64,000 nucleotides of DNA from Prochlorococcus marinus subsp. marinus str. CCMP1375 (GCF_000007925.1 NC_005042.1:1302001-1366000); one strand, 5' to 3'. Shown: positions 20,037-30,357, numbered from the stretch's first letter. Numbers and translations are program-made. The notes: generated by a model not told the origin, from the sequence alone.

Positions 20037-22109
20037 ATGACTACTAACAATATCAACCAAATAGAGCCTACTCAAGAGGAGGAAAGATCTGACGATAAAA
20101 CAAGTCATCCAGGTCTAAAACCCTTAATTAATAAATGGTGGGACGAATTTAGCCTTAGAGCAAAACTATTAGCTATTGCAACTTTGATTGTAAGTCTTTT
20201 AATGTCTGGCATTACATTTTTCGCCTTAAGCAGCATTCAAAGGGATGCTGGAATGAATGACACTAGATATGCAAGAGATCTAGGCTTATTGCTTTCTGGC
20301 AATGTCACTGAACTAGTGGCAAAAGGTCAAGAGAGAGAACTTTTTAATGTGGCAGAGAAATTTTGGCGGTCAAGTAGGAATATTCGATATATATTCTTCA
20401 CGGATACTGAAGGAATTGTTCAATTAGGTATCCCTATAAGCGCTACTCCTAGTGATTCAAAAAGTGAGTTTCAGTTAAGGAAAAAACTTCAATTACCACA
20501 AGAGTTAAAAAAACGTCCGCAATTTCCTCTCGTAAGACAGCATTTAACTCCTCAAGGCCAGGTTACAGATGTATTTGTTGCTTTACTTTTTAAGGGTAAA
20601 TATGTAGGGAATCTTGCATTAGGGGTAACTCCCAATAAAAGTGCTCTTGCTAGTGCTGCATTGACAAGAGAAATAACTATTGCCGTATTTATATCTATAT
20701 GGATACTTGTAATTATTGGTGCTGTATTTAATGCTCAAACTATTACCAAGCCCATACGAGAACTTGTTTCTGGGGTAAGGGAAATTGCCAAAGGTAATTT
20801 TAAATCAAGAATTATTTTGCCAATGAGTGGAGAACTAGGAGAACTACTAGATGGTTTTAATAACATGGCTTCTCAACTTGAAGATTATGATGCTGCTAAT
20901 ATTGAAGAGCTAAGAGCTGCACAAGTTAAGCAACAGTCCCTAATTGCAACTATGGCAGATGGTGCCATTTTACTTAATGAAAAAGGTAAAATTGTATTAG
21001 TAAATCCAACTGCAAGAAGATTATTTAGGTGGGAAGGACGTAATTTAGAGTCTCAAGATTTACTAGATGAATTACCAGAGTTAATCGCTAATGAATTACA
21101 CCCTAATATCACTTCAATATTAAATAACTTGTGTGAAAGTGACGAGTTAAGGTGTAGCACAGGCGAACCTGCAAGAACACTAAGAATTGTCTTACAATCA
21201 GTAAGAGATTCCAGTGGCTCGACCTTAAAAGGAGTCGCAATAACAATTCAAGATTTAACTAGAGAAGTTGAACTAAATGCTATTCAAAGGAGATTTATCA
21301 GTAATGTTTCACATGAACTAAGAACACCCTTATTTAACATAAAAAGTTATGTTGAAACACTTCATGATCTTGATGATAAACTTGATCATAAAGAGAAAAT
21401 GGAATTCCTAGAAGTAGCGAATTCTGAAACTGATAGACTTACAAGATTAGTAAATGATGTTTTAGATTTATCAAAAATAGAAACCGCAGGCAATGTAAAT
21501 TTTGAAGCAATTAATCTAGCTCCTGCCATAGATCAAACAGTCAGGACATATAGACTAAATGCTGAAGATAAGAAAGTGGAAATCTCTCAAGAAATAGAAG
21601 AAAATATGGAGCTAATACTCGGCAACTGGGATTTACTCTTACAAGTTTTAGATAATTTAATTGGCAACGCTTTAAAATTCAGTTCTGCTGGCGGCAAAAT
21701 TGTTTTAAGAGCATATACTTGGCCTGATACATGTATTACTTCTTCCCCAAAGATCGACAAAAAAGATGCCCCTTCTTGCGAAATTATATATCCACTCCCA
21801 AGATTAAGAATTGAAATTGGAGACACAGGTTGCGGAATATCAGAAGATAGTCAATTAAGAATTTTCGAAAGGTTCTATAGAGTTGAAAATGATGTCCATA
21901 CTGAAGTTGGGACTGGGCTTGGGCTATCCATCGTAAGAGAAATCATCGAAAAGCTTGGAAGCAATATAAGGATGGTAAGTATTCCTGGAATAGGAACAAC
22001 TTTCTGGTTTGACTTACCACTAGCCATTAATGATGCGGATGAAATTCTAGTTGAATCTGAAAGAATGCGTTTAAAATGGGACCGCAAATTAGAAGAAGAG
22101 CTTACCTAA
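20037..22109 (+). CDS. nblS: membrane sensor histidine kinase, NblS/Hik33 (DspA) type
   Basis: A 690-residue sensor kinase. Two transmembrane segments (about 42-64 and 213-236) bracket an extracytoplasmic sensing domain. A HAMP linker (~238-290), a PAS domain (~300-415), the HisKA dimerisation domain with the phospho-His in SHELRTPLFNIKSYVETL near 428, and a HATPase_c domain (DNLIGNALKFS, GDTGCGIS, GTGLGLSIV) follow. This order matches NblS/Hik33, which adjusts photosynthesis genes to light and nutrient stress in other cyanobacteria. Assignment to nblS rests on domain order and the insert-rich ATPase domain; the cognate regulator is not in the window. Confidence 0.88.
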   Translation: MTTNNINQIEPTQEEERSDDKTSHPGLKPLINKWWDEFSLRAKLLAIATLIVSLLMSGITFFALSSIQRDAGMNDTRYARDLGLLLSGNVTELVAKGQERELFNVAEKFWRSSRNIRYIFFTDTEGIVQLGIPISATPSDSKSEFQLRKKLQLPQELKKRPQFPLVRQHLTPQGQVTDVFVALLFKGKYVGNLALGVTPNKSALASAALTREITIAVFISIWILVIIGAVFNAQTITKPIRELVSGVREIAKGNFKSRIILPMSGELGELLDGFNNMASQLEDYDAANIEELRAAQVKQQSLIATMADGAILLNEKGKIVLVNPTARRLFRWEGRNLESQDLLDELPELIANELHPNITSILNNLCESDELRCSTGEPARTLRIVLQSVRDSSGSTLKGVAITIQDLTREVELNAIQRRFISNVSHELRTPLFNIKSYVETLHDLDDKLDHKEKMEFLEVANSETDRLTRLVNDVLDLSKIETAGNVNFEAINLAPAIDQTVRTYRLNAEDKKVEISQEIEENMELILGNWDLLLQVLDNLIGNALKFSSAGGKIVLRAYTWPDTCITSSPKIDKKDAPSCEIIYPLPRLRIEIGDTGCGISEDSQLRIFERFYRVENDVHTEVGTGLGLSIVREIIEKLGSNIRMVSIPGIGTTFWFDLPLAINDADEILVESERMRLKWDRKLEEELT

Positions 22110-22115
22110 TTAAGC

Positions 22116-23621
22116 TTATTTCTTCTCTCTTTTATCTAGAGATTTAAATACACCTGATATAGAATCCTCACCACTAATACGATGGGGAGCACCGCTAAAA
22201 ATTTGCTCAAAATTAGTAAATGAATCCTTGATTTCAGGTCCTTCATTAGTAATTATAAACTCTCTAATTCTCTTGTCATGCCAAGATCCACGCATCTTAA
22301 ACACATTAATAGCTCGAGCCATTTCTCCTCTTATCTCTACATACTGAAGCAATAAAATAGTATCTGTAATTGTTGATATATGAGAATCAGTAATAGAATG
22401 ACTACCCATAAACTCTTCAGCTGTATTAGTAAAGAATCCCGCTATTTCTTCCTGCTTTGCATAGCCAGTAACACCTATAACAAATTGCCTGAATGCATTT
22501 AGACTTACCCCACGAGCTAGCGCAGAAAGAGAGTCAATAGCCATTCGAGATGGTTTAAATTCTGTTATTTCTGTCTTAATAATTTGAAGATGATCTTCAA
22601 GACCTGTTGATTCTGGATATGCGCAAATGATCTTTAATAACCCATCAGCTTCCATCTGTTCAAAATCAATCCCCCAACTGGTCGCGTTCCTAAGAAGCTG
22701 AGCCCTTGACTCTTCGTAAGCAAAAATAATGGCTCTTTCTTGATTGCGATATGCATCTTCTATAAATTTAGATACCAACATTGTCTTACCAGTACCTGTA
22801 GCCCCAGTAGCAAGGATAATTGAATCCTGAAAATACCCTCCACCACACATATCATCTAAATCAGGCACACCTGAACTGATTCGAATATTTGAAGAACGTT
22901 GAGTTAATCGCATTGCTCCCAATGCAAAAACAGTTATCCCCTCAGCTCCCATTGTGAAAGGAAATTCCCCTTTCATATGAGTAGTGCCTCTCAATTTCAA
23001 AACCTCTACTGTCCTTCTCCTTTTTTCAGACTCGAGTACATTCCTCAAGATCACAACATTATCTGAGACAAATTCTTCTACTCCATACCTAGCAATAGGT
23101 CCATATTCATCAATTCTCTCAGAAGTCATAACTGTAGTTACCCCTATTTCCTTAAGTCTTGCAATTAAGCGGAAAATCTCTCTTCTAACTACGTAAACAG
23201 CATCATATTGTTGAAAAACAGCAGTCATTGAATCGATCGCTACTCTCTTTGCTTTGTATTTTTTGATTGCGTAACTAATTCTTTCGATTAATCCAGACAG
23301 ATCAAAATTACCTGCTACATCCTGCCCATCAGGATCAGGAGATGCATCTAAAACAAACAACTTATCTTGATTAATTAATTCCTGAAGATCCCAACCAAAG
23401 CTTCCTGCATTTCTGATTATGTCTAAGGGTGATTCTTCAAAGGTTACAAAGACTCCTGGTTCATCAAAATGGCAAATCCCATGATGCAGATACTGAAGAG
23501 AAAAAACTGTCTTTCCCGTACCAGAAGTGCCACTCACCAATGTACTGCGAGCTGTAGGCAGCCCTCCCTGACAAACATCATCAAATCCTTCGATTCCAGT
23601 TGGCAGCTTCTGAACTTGCAT
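22116..23621 (-). CDS. kaiC: circadian clock ATPase/kinase KaiC
   Basis: Double RecA-like clock protein. Walker A motifs GTSGTGKT (CI, near residue 32) and GATGTGKT (CII, near 275), and the catalytic acidic pairs VTFEES and FAYEES, are intact. The phosphorylation region SHISTITDT, equivalent to Ser431/Thr432 of Synechococcus elongatus, is conserved. At 501 residues it is shorter than the 519-residue S. elongatus protein, mainly at the N terminus (about 15 residues). The C-terminal tail that KaiA binds in other species is present but divergent. kaiB lies 100 bases upstream; kaiA is absent. Confidence 0.97.
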   Translation of the reverse strand: MQVQKLPTGIEGFDDVCQGGLPTARSTLVSGTSGTGKTVFSLQYLHHGICHFDEPGVFVTFEESPLDIIRNAGSFGWDLQELINQDKLFVLDASPDPDGQDVAGNFDLSGLIERISYAIKKYKAKRVAIDSMTAVFQQYDAVYVVRREIFRLIARLKEIGVTTVMTSERIDEYGPIARYGVEEFVSDNVVILRNVLESEKRRRTVEVLKLRGTTHMKGEFPFTMGAEGITVFALGAMRLTQRSSNIRISSGVPDLDDMCGGGYFQDSIILATGATGTGKTMLVSKFIEDAYRNQERAIIFAYEESRAQLLRNATSWGIDFEQMEADGLLKIICAYPESTGLEDHLQIIKTEITEFKPSRMAIDSLSALARGVSLNAFRQFVIGVTGYAKQEEIAGFFTNTAEEFMGSHSITDSHISTITDTILLLQYVEIRGEMARAINVFKMRGSWHDKRIREFIITNEGPEIKDSFTNFEQIFSGAPHRISGEDSISGVFKSLDKREKK

Positions 23622-23721
23622 CTTTGGGATTGGGAAATTGCTAGAGGAAGGAATAAGAGCTGAGCTCAGAATTAAAAGCTAGTAACAAATGACATATCGG
23701 GCTTGACTTTTAAAGTGATAT

Positions 23722-24075
23722 TTAAGATTTGCCCTCATCGGAGCTGAATTCGGAGTCAGGAGATCCAGAAAAGAAATCACTTTCAGACAATTCTTCAAAA
23801 AGCAAATCCAAACCAATCAATACTCGCTCACGATCAGAAAGGTCTCCAATTATTCTTCTGACGGGAGGGGGCAGGATTTTTGCCAAAGTTGGGGTTGCAA
23901 GTATCTTATCTTCCTCTGCTAGCTGTGGGTTTTTAAGCACATCAATTACTTTCAAAGCATATACACCTTTAAAGTCTGTTTGCAAAATTTCTCTCAATGT
24001 AGTCAAAGCTCTCATGGAATTAGGAGTATTCCCAGCAACATAAAGTTTGAGTATGTACGTTTTACGAGGACTCAT
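23722..24075 (-). CDS. kaiB: circadian clock protein KaiB
   Basis: Thioredoxin-fold clock protein that binds KaiC. The N-terminal [16 protein letters not shown] and the central [23 protein letters not shown] blocks are diagnostic. Length (117) is within the usual range, with a serine/acid-rich C-terminal tail. It is first in the kaiBC unit; kaiA would be expected upstream, next to rplU, in marine Synechococcus. Confidence 0.96.
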   Translation of the reverse strand: MSPRKTYILKLYVAGNTPNSMRALTTLREILQTDFKGVYALKVIDVLKNPQLAEEDKILATPTLAKILPPPVRRIIGDLSDRERVLIGLDLLFEELSESDFFSGSPDSEFSSDEGKS

Positions 24076-24238
24076 TACTTAATGCTCCTAGAGAAAGACT
24101 TTAATTGATATATCTAAATCTTGACGGATTTAACCTCTAAGAGTGAGGATGTTATCTTGTCTTTCGATTGTGTTACAGGCTTAATCGGACATTTTTGAGA
24201 AATGCCTTTTTCATTTTTCAAGAATACCGAGCCTGTTC
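24076..24238. promoter_or_regulatory. spacer between kaiB and rplU where kaiA is missing
   Basis: The 163 bases between divergent kaiB and rplU contain no open frame resembling KaiA (normally about 280-300 codons). They must hold the promoters for kaiBC on the minus strand and rplU-rpmA on the plus strand. No convincing -10/-35 pair could be assigned by eye. Confidence 0.7.
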
Positions 24239-24697
24239 ATGTCATTTGATTTCATGACCCCAAATAAAACAAAAAATTCTACTGTTGGTAACTACGCAAT
24301 AGTTGAAACTTCAGGCACACAATTCTGGCTAGAAGCAGATCGCTACTATGACATTGATAGAATCAATGCAAATGTAGATGAAACGGTTACTTTAGACAAA
24401 GTTCTTTTAATCAATGACCAGAAAGGCTTTGCTATTGGCAAGCCTTACATAAAGGGAGCAAGTGTTCAATTAAAAGTTATGGCCCACAAAAGAGGGCCAA
24501 AAATAATTGTTTATAAAATGCGTCCTAAGAAAAAAACACGCACAAAGAATGGGCACAGGCAAGAGCTAACAAGAGTAATGGTTACATCCATCTCTAATGG
24601 TGAAAAGCCCAAAAAAGCCACTACTTCTGCTAAACCAAATACAAAAAAACCATCTACTGCCGTCAAATCTAGTAAAGTAGAAAAAACACCTGAATAA
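24239..24697 (+). CDS. rplU: 50S ribosomal protein L21
   Basis: Large-subunit ribosomal protein. The conserved N terminus [12 protein letters not shown] begins near residue 20, and the basic block [20 protein letters not shown] near 80 is typical. The C-terminal ~40 residues are a lysine/threonine/proline-rich extension beyond the usual ~105-residue protein. Start is uncertain: the ATG at 24239 or the in-frame ATG at 24254 (MTPNKTK). rpmA follows 23 bases later. Confidence 0.95.
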   Translation: MSFDFMTPNKTKNSTVGNYAIVETSGTQFWLEADRYYDIDRINANVDETVTLDKVLLINDQKGFAIGKPYIKGASVQLKVMAHKRGPKIIVYKMRPKKKTRTKNGHRQELTRVMVTSISNGEKPKKATTSAKPNTKKPSTAVKSSKVEKTPE

Positions 24698-24720
24698 AAC
24701 TTCTTAACTTCCTAATTTCA

Positions 24721-24984
24721 ATGGCACATAAGAAAGGCACTGGTTCTACTAGAAATGGTAGAGATTCAAATTCAAAACGTCTTGGAGTCAAAGCCTATGG
24801 TGGCGAGAAGGTTACTGCAGGCTCAATCCTTATAAGGCAAAGAGGGACCTCTGTTTTGCCTGGAGCAAATGTAGGGCAAGGTAAAGACGACACCTTGTTT
24901 GCTCTAGTTGATGGAATAGTAAACTTTGAAACTATAAAACGAAGTCTTAAAAAACGTAAGCGTATAAGTGTTTCTCTCGCCTAA
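24721..24984 (+). CDS. rpmA: 50S ribosomal protein L27
   Basis: The 87-residue sequence begins [20 protein letters not shown] and contains the family block [20 protein letters not shown]. It lies directly after rplU in the usual rplU-rpmA order. The last bases overlap the end of the convergent methyltransferase gene by 4. Confidence 0.97.
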   Translation: MAHKKGTGSTRNGRDSNSKRLGVKAYGGEKVTAGSILIRQRGTSVLPGANVGQGKDDTLFALVDGIVNFETIKRSLKKRKRISVSLA

Positions 24985-25739
24985 AGAAAATTTGTTTCTT
25001 TTAACTTATAAGAGCGTGCTGTAATTAAAAAAGGATGAAAAATTTCAACAAAATTACTTTGCAGAGTTAAAAAGAAATTTTCAATCATATTCTGATCATC
25101 AAAGTGAAATGGATATTCACCATTATTTCCTTTATAAAAGTACCAATTCATTAAAACAACTGATTCCTTCGATAGACATTTAGCAAAGGTTAAAAGCTGT
25201 TCTGAAGGATTAGGCAAATGTTCTAAAACATCAAAGCAAATAATAGTGTCAAAACTTACTTCACTGATGCTCGCCATATCTCTATGAACTGAAATAAATT
25301 TGCTTATTCCTAATCTTTTAGCTCGCTCGAAAACAAATTCTCTATTTTGTGGATTTAGATCAACAAAAAATACATGTTCAACTTCCTTCAAGTTTGCTGC
25401 TGCCAATGAATGCGTCCCTATACCACCGCCAAAATCTAAAACTTTTCCATGAGCAAACTTTTTCTCAAGGCGTAATGTATCAGCTATGTACTCAGAGCTG
25501 CCTAAATGCCAAGCGGCAAGATCAAAAAGATGCGCAATCCCTACATCATCTTCATAGAAACTAGTTACATCCTTTTCACTCATTGAGCCAGGGTGTAAAG
25601 AAGACATTTTATCTAACCCGCATGAAATATGATTATCAACTGCATCCAGATTCAAATTAAGGTATTCAGCTAAATGCTCTTTGAGATGAAACCCTGATTT
25701 AAGGAACTCTTCAATGTTTAAGTTATGCATAGCCCACAA
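24981..25739 (-). CDS. class I SAM-dependent methyltransferase
   Basis: A 252-residue soluble protein with a Rossmann-like methyltransferase core. The glycine-rich SAM loop is [12 protein letters not shown] near residue 98, with an acidic residue ending strand 2 in FVDLNP near 123 and [11 protein letters not shown] near 173. The N-terminal ~90 residues are helical and not recognised. The VLEHLPNP type resembles small-molecule methyltransferases, but the substrate is unknown. It stands alone between rpmA and truB. Confidence 0.75.
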   Translation of the reverse strand: MWAMHNLNIEEFLKSGFHLKEHLAEYLNLNLDAVDNHISCGLDKMSSLHPGSMSEKDVTSFYEDDVGIAHLFDLAAWHLGSSEYIADTLRLEKKFAHGKVLDFGGGIGTHSLAAANLKEVEHVFFVDLNPQNREFVFERAKRLGISKFISVHRDMASISEVSFDTIICFDVLEHLPNPSEQLLTFAKCLSKESVVLMNWYFYKGNNGEYPFHFDDQNMIENFFLTLQSNFVEIFHPFLITARSYKLKETNFL

Positions 25740-25825
25740 CGGTTGATTATCTTTAAAAGATAAACTTATATCTTTTCATCTCAATAAAAATAGCAATAAC
25801 TACAAACCCTTATTAAAAAATTTCC

Positions 25826-26767
25826 GTGAATAGTATTGCCTTGGGCTTTTTAGTAATAAACAAACCCGCTGGCCTAACATCTCATGATTGCGTTAATCGA
25901 CTAAGAAGAATATATGGAATAAAGCGCATTGGCCATGGAGGGACTCTTGACCCAGCTGTAACAGGGGTGCTTCCTATTGCTATTGGGAAGGCAACGCGAT
26001 TACTTTCATTCCTTCCATCACCAAAAACATATGAAGGCACTATCAAGCTCGGTATTAGCACTAATACTGATGATCTAACAGGAGAAACTATTTCAGAGCA
26101 TTCTTGGGATCAAGTAAAGGAAAACTCTATACTCAATTGTCTAAATAAATTTCAAGGTGAAATTAAACAATGTCCGCCTATTTTTTCAAGTGTTCATATC
26201 AATGGTGAACGAGCATATAAGAAAGCAAGAAGAGGAGAGTTTTTTGAACTTCCTCCCAAGCTAATAAAAATATATAGAATCAAGCTTATAAACTGGAACA
26301 AAAAAGATGGCACAATTGATCTAGAAGTTCATTGTTCTCCAGGCACTTATATTAGGTCTCTTGCTCGCGATATAGGAAAAAAGCTTGGCTGCGGAGGGGC
26401 CCTGGCAAAGCTAAACCGAACAATGGCATTAGGATTTAATATTGATCAAGCAATAGAACTGCCTGATCTTGATAAAAATAACGACCTAAATAAGCCCATG
26501 ATTATTGATCCATTGAAAGCACTAAGTCATTTGCCAAGCATAAAGTTAATGACAATTGATGAGCTCTCATCTTGGAGAAAAGGTAAGCACCTAATACTTT
26601 CAAAAAGTAGGCTTAAAAATCCATTATATTTAATAGAAGATGATAAAGATATTCCCAAAACGTTCCTTACAGTTATTAATAATGAAAACCATCTTATAGG
26701 TTTAGCACGATGGCATCATGAGCCATTTAAAATAGAACCAAAGATTGTCTTTAATGCAGATGGGTAA
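25826..26767 (+). CDS. truB: tRNA pseudouridine-55 synthase
   Basis: Makes pseudouridine at position 55 in the T-loop of tRNAs. The N-terminal GFLVINKPAGLTSHDCVNRLR, the catalytic GHGGTLDPAVTGVLPIAIG (Asp near residue 41) and CSPGTYIRSLARDIG near 170 are diagnostic. It starts with GTG at 25826. Length (313) is usual. Confidence 0.96.
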   Translation: MNSIALGFLVINKPAGLTSHDCVNRLRRIYGIKRIGHGGTLDPAVTGVLPIAIGKATRLLSFLPSPKTYEGTIKLGISTNTDDLTGETISEHSWDQVKENSILNCLNKFQGEIKQCPPIFSSVHINGERAYKKARRGEFFELPPKLIKIYRIKLINWNKKDGTIDLEVHCSPGTYIRSLARDIGKKLGCGGALAKLNRTMALGFNIDQAIELPDLDKNNDLNKPMIIDPLKALSHLPSIKLMTIDELSSWRKGKHLILSKSRLKNPLYLIEDDKDIPKTFLTVINNENHLIGLARWHHEPFKIEPKIVFNADG

Positions 26768-26786
26768 GAATAAGTTCTTAGAAAGA

Positions 26787-28046
26787 TTATCTAAGTGAAA
26801 AACTAATAATCTTAGTACCTTTATAAAAGTGTCGCAGAATTTCTCTATATTTTGCTCCTCTTTCAGCCAAATATTTAGCTCCCCATTGACTCATTCCTAC
26901 TGCATGTCCAGATCCATTACCGTTAACTAATAGAGAATCACCATAAGTTACGTTTGGCAATTGCAACAAGTTGTTGATTATAGAAGTAGAATTTTTCCTA
27001 TATATCGCATCATTCTTTATATCATTAAAAAACTCTTTATCATTCTGATTAGGAATAAATGAAGAGGGAATCATTTTAAATTTAACTAGAGTACTTTTCA
27101 AATTCAAAAGGCTTCTGATTTCCTTGCCTGAAAGATAAGTTATTCCTTTAGGACCATAAATCTTAACTCTTTTAACTCTTTGAGTACTTGATTGTTCAAC
27201 AATACGGATTGCATTAAGCCCTCCTAAGTCAAAGAATAAATTCTGAAGCTCTTTTTGAGAAAAATGTTTTTGCCACTTATAATTAGGACTATCTTGATCA
27301 TAATCACGAACGCTTATTAGATAAGGCCTATGTTTGCCCCAAACTGAATAACTGGATTCCGTCTCCCCTCCAGAACCACTGTGGAAAACAGCCTCTATCA
27401 ATCTACCCTTATCAACTAATACCAAAGACCTAGTCCTATTAACAGCTTCTTGCGTTCTATTTGTTTCAGCCTCTACACCTAAATAAACTTGATTAGAAAT
27501 ATTTGAATTTAGATCATACTCACCTGTTTTCTTTAACTGACGTAATGCATAAGTTCTTGCTGCTATAGCTTGAGACTTCAGAGCTTCTATAGGCCAATCT
27601 TTTGGCATTTCACTCCCTACAACACTTTTGAGGTATTTCTCTATGCCCAAATAATTAACTACTTTTATAGTTGAATCACTATTCAAAATTCTTAGTCTTC
27701 CACCATATCTACGTTTACCTAACCAAATTCCCCTTGGGTCCCTTGTCCCAACGGACAACTCTTGACCTTTTTTAAGGCTTATCCATTGAGGAGAATCTCT
27801 GTTAAATGAATACCTCAACTTCCCATTATTCACATTTAAATGTAGCGATTTAATAGATTTCCGATTCAATCCAAGTCCTTTAACAATAAGAGGTCGCGAT
27901 TGATCAGCTCTAAGGTGAATCTTCTTAGCATCCAAAACTAAAACACGAATTATTGGTTCTGACTTAGCAAACCCCCTTTCTTGCAAAACAATTGCAAGAA
28001 AAGAAATAGCCAATAAAATTTTTCTTGGCAACTTCCTCAAAACCAA
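26787..28046 (-). CDS. SpoIID/LytB-domain protein
   Basis: A 419-residue exported protein with an N-terminal hydrophobic signal segment (residues ~8-24). The SpoIID domain spans about 140-419, with SEMPKDWPIEALKSQAIAARTYAL near 144 and the C-terminal GSGHAVGMSQWGAKYLAERGAKY near 374. In Bacillus SpoIID is a peptidoglycan lytic transglycosylase. Cyanobacterial homologues are common and presumably act on the wall; the catalytic Glu in SEMP is conserved. Monocistronic between convergent truB and divergent rnz. Confidence 0.85.
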   Translation of the reverse strand: MVLRKLPRKILLAISFLAIVLQERGFAKSEPIIRVLVLDAKKIHLRADQSRPLIVKGLGLNRKSIKSLHLNVNNGKLRYSFNRDSPQWISLKKGQELSVGTRDPRGIWLGKRRYGGRLRILNSDSTIKVVNYLGIEKYLKSVVGSEMPKDWPIEALKSQAIAARTYALRQLKKTGEYDLNSNISNQVYLGVEAETNRTQEAVNRTRSLVLVDKGRLIEAVFHSGSGGETESSYSVWGKHRPYLISVRDYDQDSPNYKWQKHFSQKELQNLFFDLGGLNAIRIVEQSSTQRVKRVKIYGPKGITYLSGKEIRSLLNLKSTLVKFKMIPSSFIPNQNDKEFFNDIKNDAIYRKNSTSIINNLLQLPNVTYGDSLLVNGNGSGHAVGMSQWGAKYLAERGAKYREILRHFYKGTKIISFSLR

Positions 28047-28158
28047 GGCAATCGCGATTTTTCTAATATAAGAATCTAATTTGCCTCCTCGACAGTTTTA
28101 TGTAAAGTCAAAACAAGTTAAAACATGAAAGTTTTTCTTTATTTAAAACCCTTTTGCT

Positions 28159-29121
28159 TTGCAGATTACATTTCTAGGAACAAGCTCAGGAGTGCCAACT
28201 AGAAGCCGCAATGTTTCTGCATTGGCTTTAAGGCTTCCTCAGCGTTCAGAGTTATGGCTATTTGACTGTGGAGAAGGTACCCAACACCAATTCCTTAGAA
28301 GCGATCTAAGAACCTCTCAGCTTAAGAAAATTTTCATCACGCATATGCATGGTGATCACATATATGGCCTCCCTGGCCTCATGGCAAGCTTGGGATTAGC
28401 AGGAAATTCCTTAGGCTTAGATCTTTATGGACCTTCAGCCTTAAAGGGTTTTCTTGATGGGATTTTAAAAAGCAGCTCGAGTAGAATTTCATATCCGATG
28501 AAAATTCATGGCTTAGAGCTCGAATCAGCAGAAAATAAAATTATTTTTGAAGATAATGATTTTCTTGTTACATGTACTCCTTTAATACATAGAGTGCCGG
28601 CATTTGCTTACAGAGTTGATGAGAAAGCAAAGCCTGGTCGTTTTGATGTAGAGAAAGCAAAAGCCTTGAGAATTCCTCCTGGGCCTATTTACTCTCAATT
28701 ACAAAAAGGTCAAATTGTCAAACTGAAAGATGGTCGCATTTTTAATGGGAATGATTTTTGTGGACCACAAAGAAAAGGTGCAAGTTTTGTTTACTGCACA
28801 GACACAATGTTCGCTCAAACAGCCCTAAAACTAGCCAATGGTGCAGATTTACTAATTCATGAAGCAACTTTTTCTCATGAAGATTCAGATTTGGCTTATC
28901 AAAGACAACATTCCACTTCCACTATGGCTGCTCAAATTGCTTCTGAAGCCAATGTAGGGCAGCTGGTTCTAACACATCTAAGCCCAAGATATGCCCCAGG
29001 TAATCGCATTTCTCCCAATGATCTGTTATCCGAAGCAAAGTCGATTTTTCCTAATACCCTGCTAGCAAAGGATTTTCTTCAAATTGAAATACAAAAGCAT
29101 GCAACAGTTCGTGATACCTGA
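28159..29121 (+). CDS. rnz: ribonuclease Z (tRNA 3' endonuclease)
   Basis: Metallo-beta-lactamase-fold nuclease that trims tRNA 3' trailers. [19 protein letters not shown] at the N terminus and the zinc motif [14 protein letters not shown] near residue 60 identify the family. Further ligands sit in YCTDTMF and THLSPRY. Length (320) is typical of short-form RNase Z. The start codon is TTG at 28159, supported by the family N terminus beginning exactly there. Confidence 0.94.
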
Positions 29122-29189
29122 GCACACTAAACCCACATCATGAAAGAATATGTTTCATCGGTTGTTTCCGTAAGTCTTTGGTGTCCTCA

Positions 29190-29744
29190 ATGGCCTCTCT
29201 TATTTCTTCTCTGAAAAGATCATTCTCAAAATTACTGATTCTATTACCAGTAATTATCGGCCTCACTGTAAGTCCTCTTGCAGTAAATGCTTTATATCCA
29301 AGCGACCCATCTTCAGTAGATGCGCTTGATACAAGTCTTCACGGCCAAAACCTACAGAATACTGAATATGTCAAATACGACCTTTCAGGTAGAGATCTAG
29401 GTGACGCAGATTTAAGTGGTTCATATTTCAGCGTCTCCAATCTTCAAAAAGCAGATCTTCGTGGAGCAAATATGCAAAATGTAATTGCATATGCAACGCG
29501 CTTCGACAATGCTGATCTTTCAAATGCAAACTTTAGTGGTGCAGAACTATTAAAAAGTCGTTTTGATGGAGCAGTAATTGATGGTACAAATTTCACTAAT
29601 GCAGTTCTAGACTTACCTCAAGTCAAATCACTGTGTGAAAGAGCTACTGGTCAAACTGCTGAGAGTCTCGAATGTGGAGGCCTAAATCAAAGTTACGTTC
29701 CTGCCTCTGAAGAACAAAATAAGTTCAATCCTGGTATTAGCTAA
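29190..29744 (+). CDS. exported pentapeptide-repeat protein
   Basis: A 184-residue protein. It has an N-terminal signal-like hydrophobic segment (residues ~15-36, ending near VNALYP). A run of A(D/N)L-type pentapeptide repeats spans about residues 65-130 (for example RDLGDADLSGSYF, KADLRGANM, DNADLSNANFSGAEL), predicting a right-handed beta-helix. Similar lumenal or periplasmic proteins occur in cyanobacteria and plastids; a specific function is unknown. In-frame TTG (29178) and GTG (29181) starts exist upstream. A strong terminator follows. Confidence 0.82.
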   Translation: MASLISSLKRSFSKLLILLPVIIGLTVSPLAVNALYPSDPSSVDALDTSLHGQNLQNTEYVKYDLSGRDLGDADLSGSYFSVSNLQKADLRGANMQNVIAYATRFDNADLSNANFSGAELLKSRFDGAVIDGTNFTNAVLDLPQVKSLCERATGQTAESLECGGLNQSYVPASEEQNKFNPGIS

Positions 29745-29758
29745 TACATCTAAGCTAA

Positions 29759-29804
29759 TCACAAAAAAACGGGGTCTTAAATTTAAGACCCCGTTTTTTT
29801 GTGA
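29759..29804. terminator. bidirectional rho-independent terminator
   Basis: A 46-base perfect palindrome: the core CGGGGTCTTAAATTTAAGAC pairs completely, flanked by seven A's on one side and seven T's on the other. It therefore terminates transcripts from both sides: the pentapeptide gene (plus) and the small membrane protein gene at 29835 (minus). Confidence 0.95.
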
Positions 29805-29834
29805 TGTATAAATCAAAGAACCTATTGTAAAAAG

Positions 29835-30029
29835 CTATGGAGCTGTAATGTAATAAAAGGCAGCTGCAGCAGCTCCAACAGCAAACATTGGTACACCTAC
29901 TAGCAAATGAGCAGTAGCAAAGCCTTGTCCTTTAGATCGCAAAATGTAATATCCAACACCCGCGGCCCCTGCAGCTAAAGGAATAGCAGTATGTAGAAGT
30001 GCTGCAACTGCGTGATAGTCGAAGTTCAT
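29835..30029 (-). CDS. small membrane protein, two hydrophobic helices
   Basis: A 64-residue protein with two glycine/alanine-rich hydrophobic segments (about 8-28 and 40-61) joined by a short basic loop (LRSKGQG). I do not recognise a named family. The shape resembles small thylakoid proteins of cyanobacteria. Its 3' end faces the bidirectional terminator, supporting that it is expressed. Confidence 0.7.
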   Translation of the reverse strand: MNFDYHAVAALLHTAIPLAAGAAGVGYYILRSKGQGFATAHLLVGVPMFAVGAAAAAFYYITAP

Positions 30030-30069
30030 TCTTAAATTTGAGCTTATTTGATGAGTATCTCAGCAATCG

Positions 30070-30357
30070 ATGATGAGAACTACTCCAAACCTCAATGATG
30101 CTTTATTTCTTCATCTTCATTTATTTTCTAGAACCAAGCCTAAAAGTCAAAAAAGCTTACCCAGACTAGTTTCTTTAGAAAAGCATTCAATTTTAGCTGA
30201 AAGAAATAAAATTCTAAGCAGAGCTCACAAATCAGGGTATAGGTTTGAAGGTTCTTTAGAACGCGGATGCTTGCTATACCACCACTCCTGCATTGGCGGT
30301 TTAAATTTTGCTGAAAAAAAGGTCAATATTGTTGATATTGGTTTCGATCCTGGCTGA
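30070..30357 (+). CDS. hypothetical protein
   Basis: A 95-codon open frame starting ATG-ATG, with AT-rich third positions like neighbouring genes. The product is basic, with a His/Leu-rich N terminus and a C-terminal part containing GYRFEGSLERGCLLYHHSC. No family is recognised and no good ribosome-binding site was seen. It ends inside the GC-richer block at 30340-30590, whose nature is unclear. It may be a real but poorly conserved gene. Confidence 0.4.
   Translation: MMRTTPNLNDALFLHLHLFSRTKPKSQKSLPRLVSLEKHSILAERNKILSRAHKSGYRFEGSLERGCLLYHHSCIGGLNFAEKKVNIVDIGFDPG

Noticed and set aside
23729-24043. 104-codon plus-strand frame antisense to kaiB
   Set aside because: It mirrors the kaiB reading frame; kaiB itself is certain.
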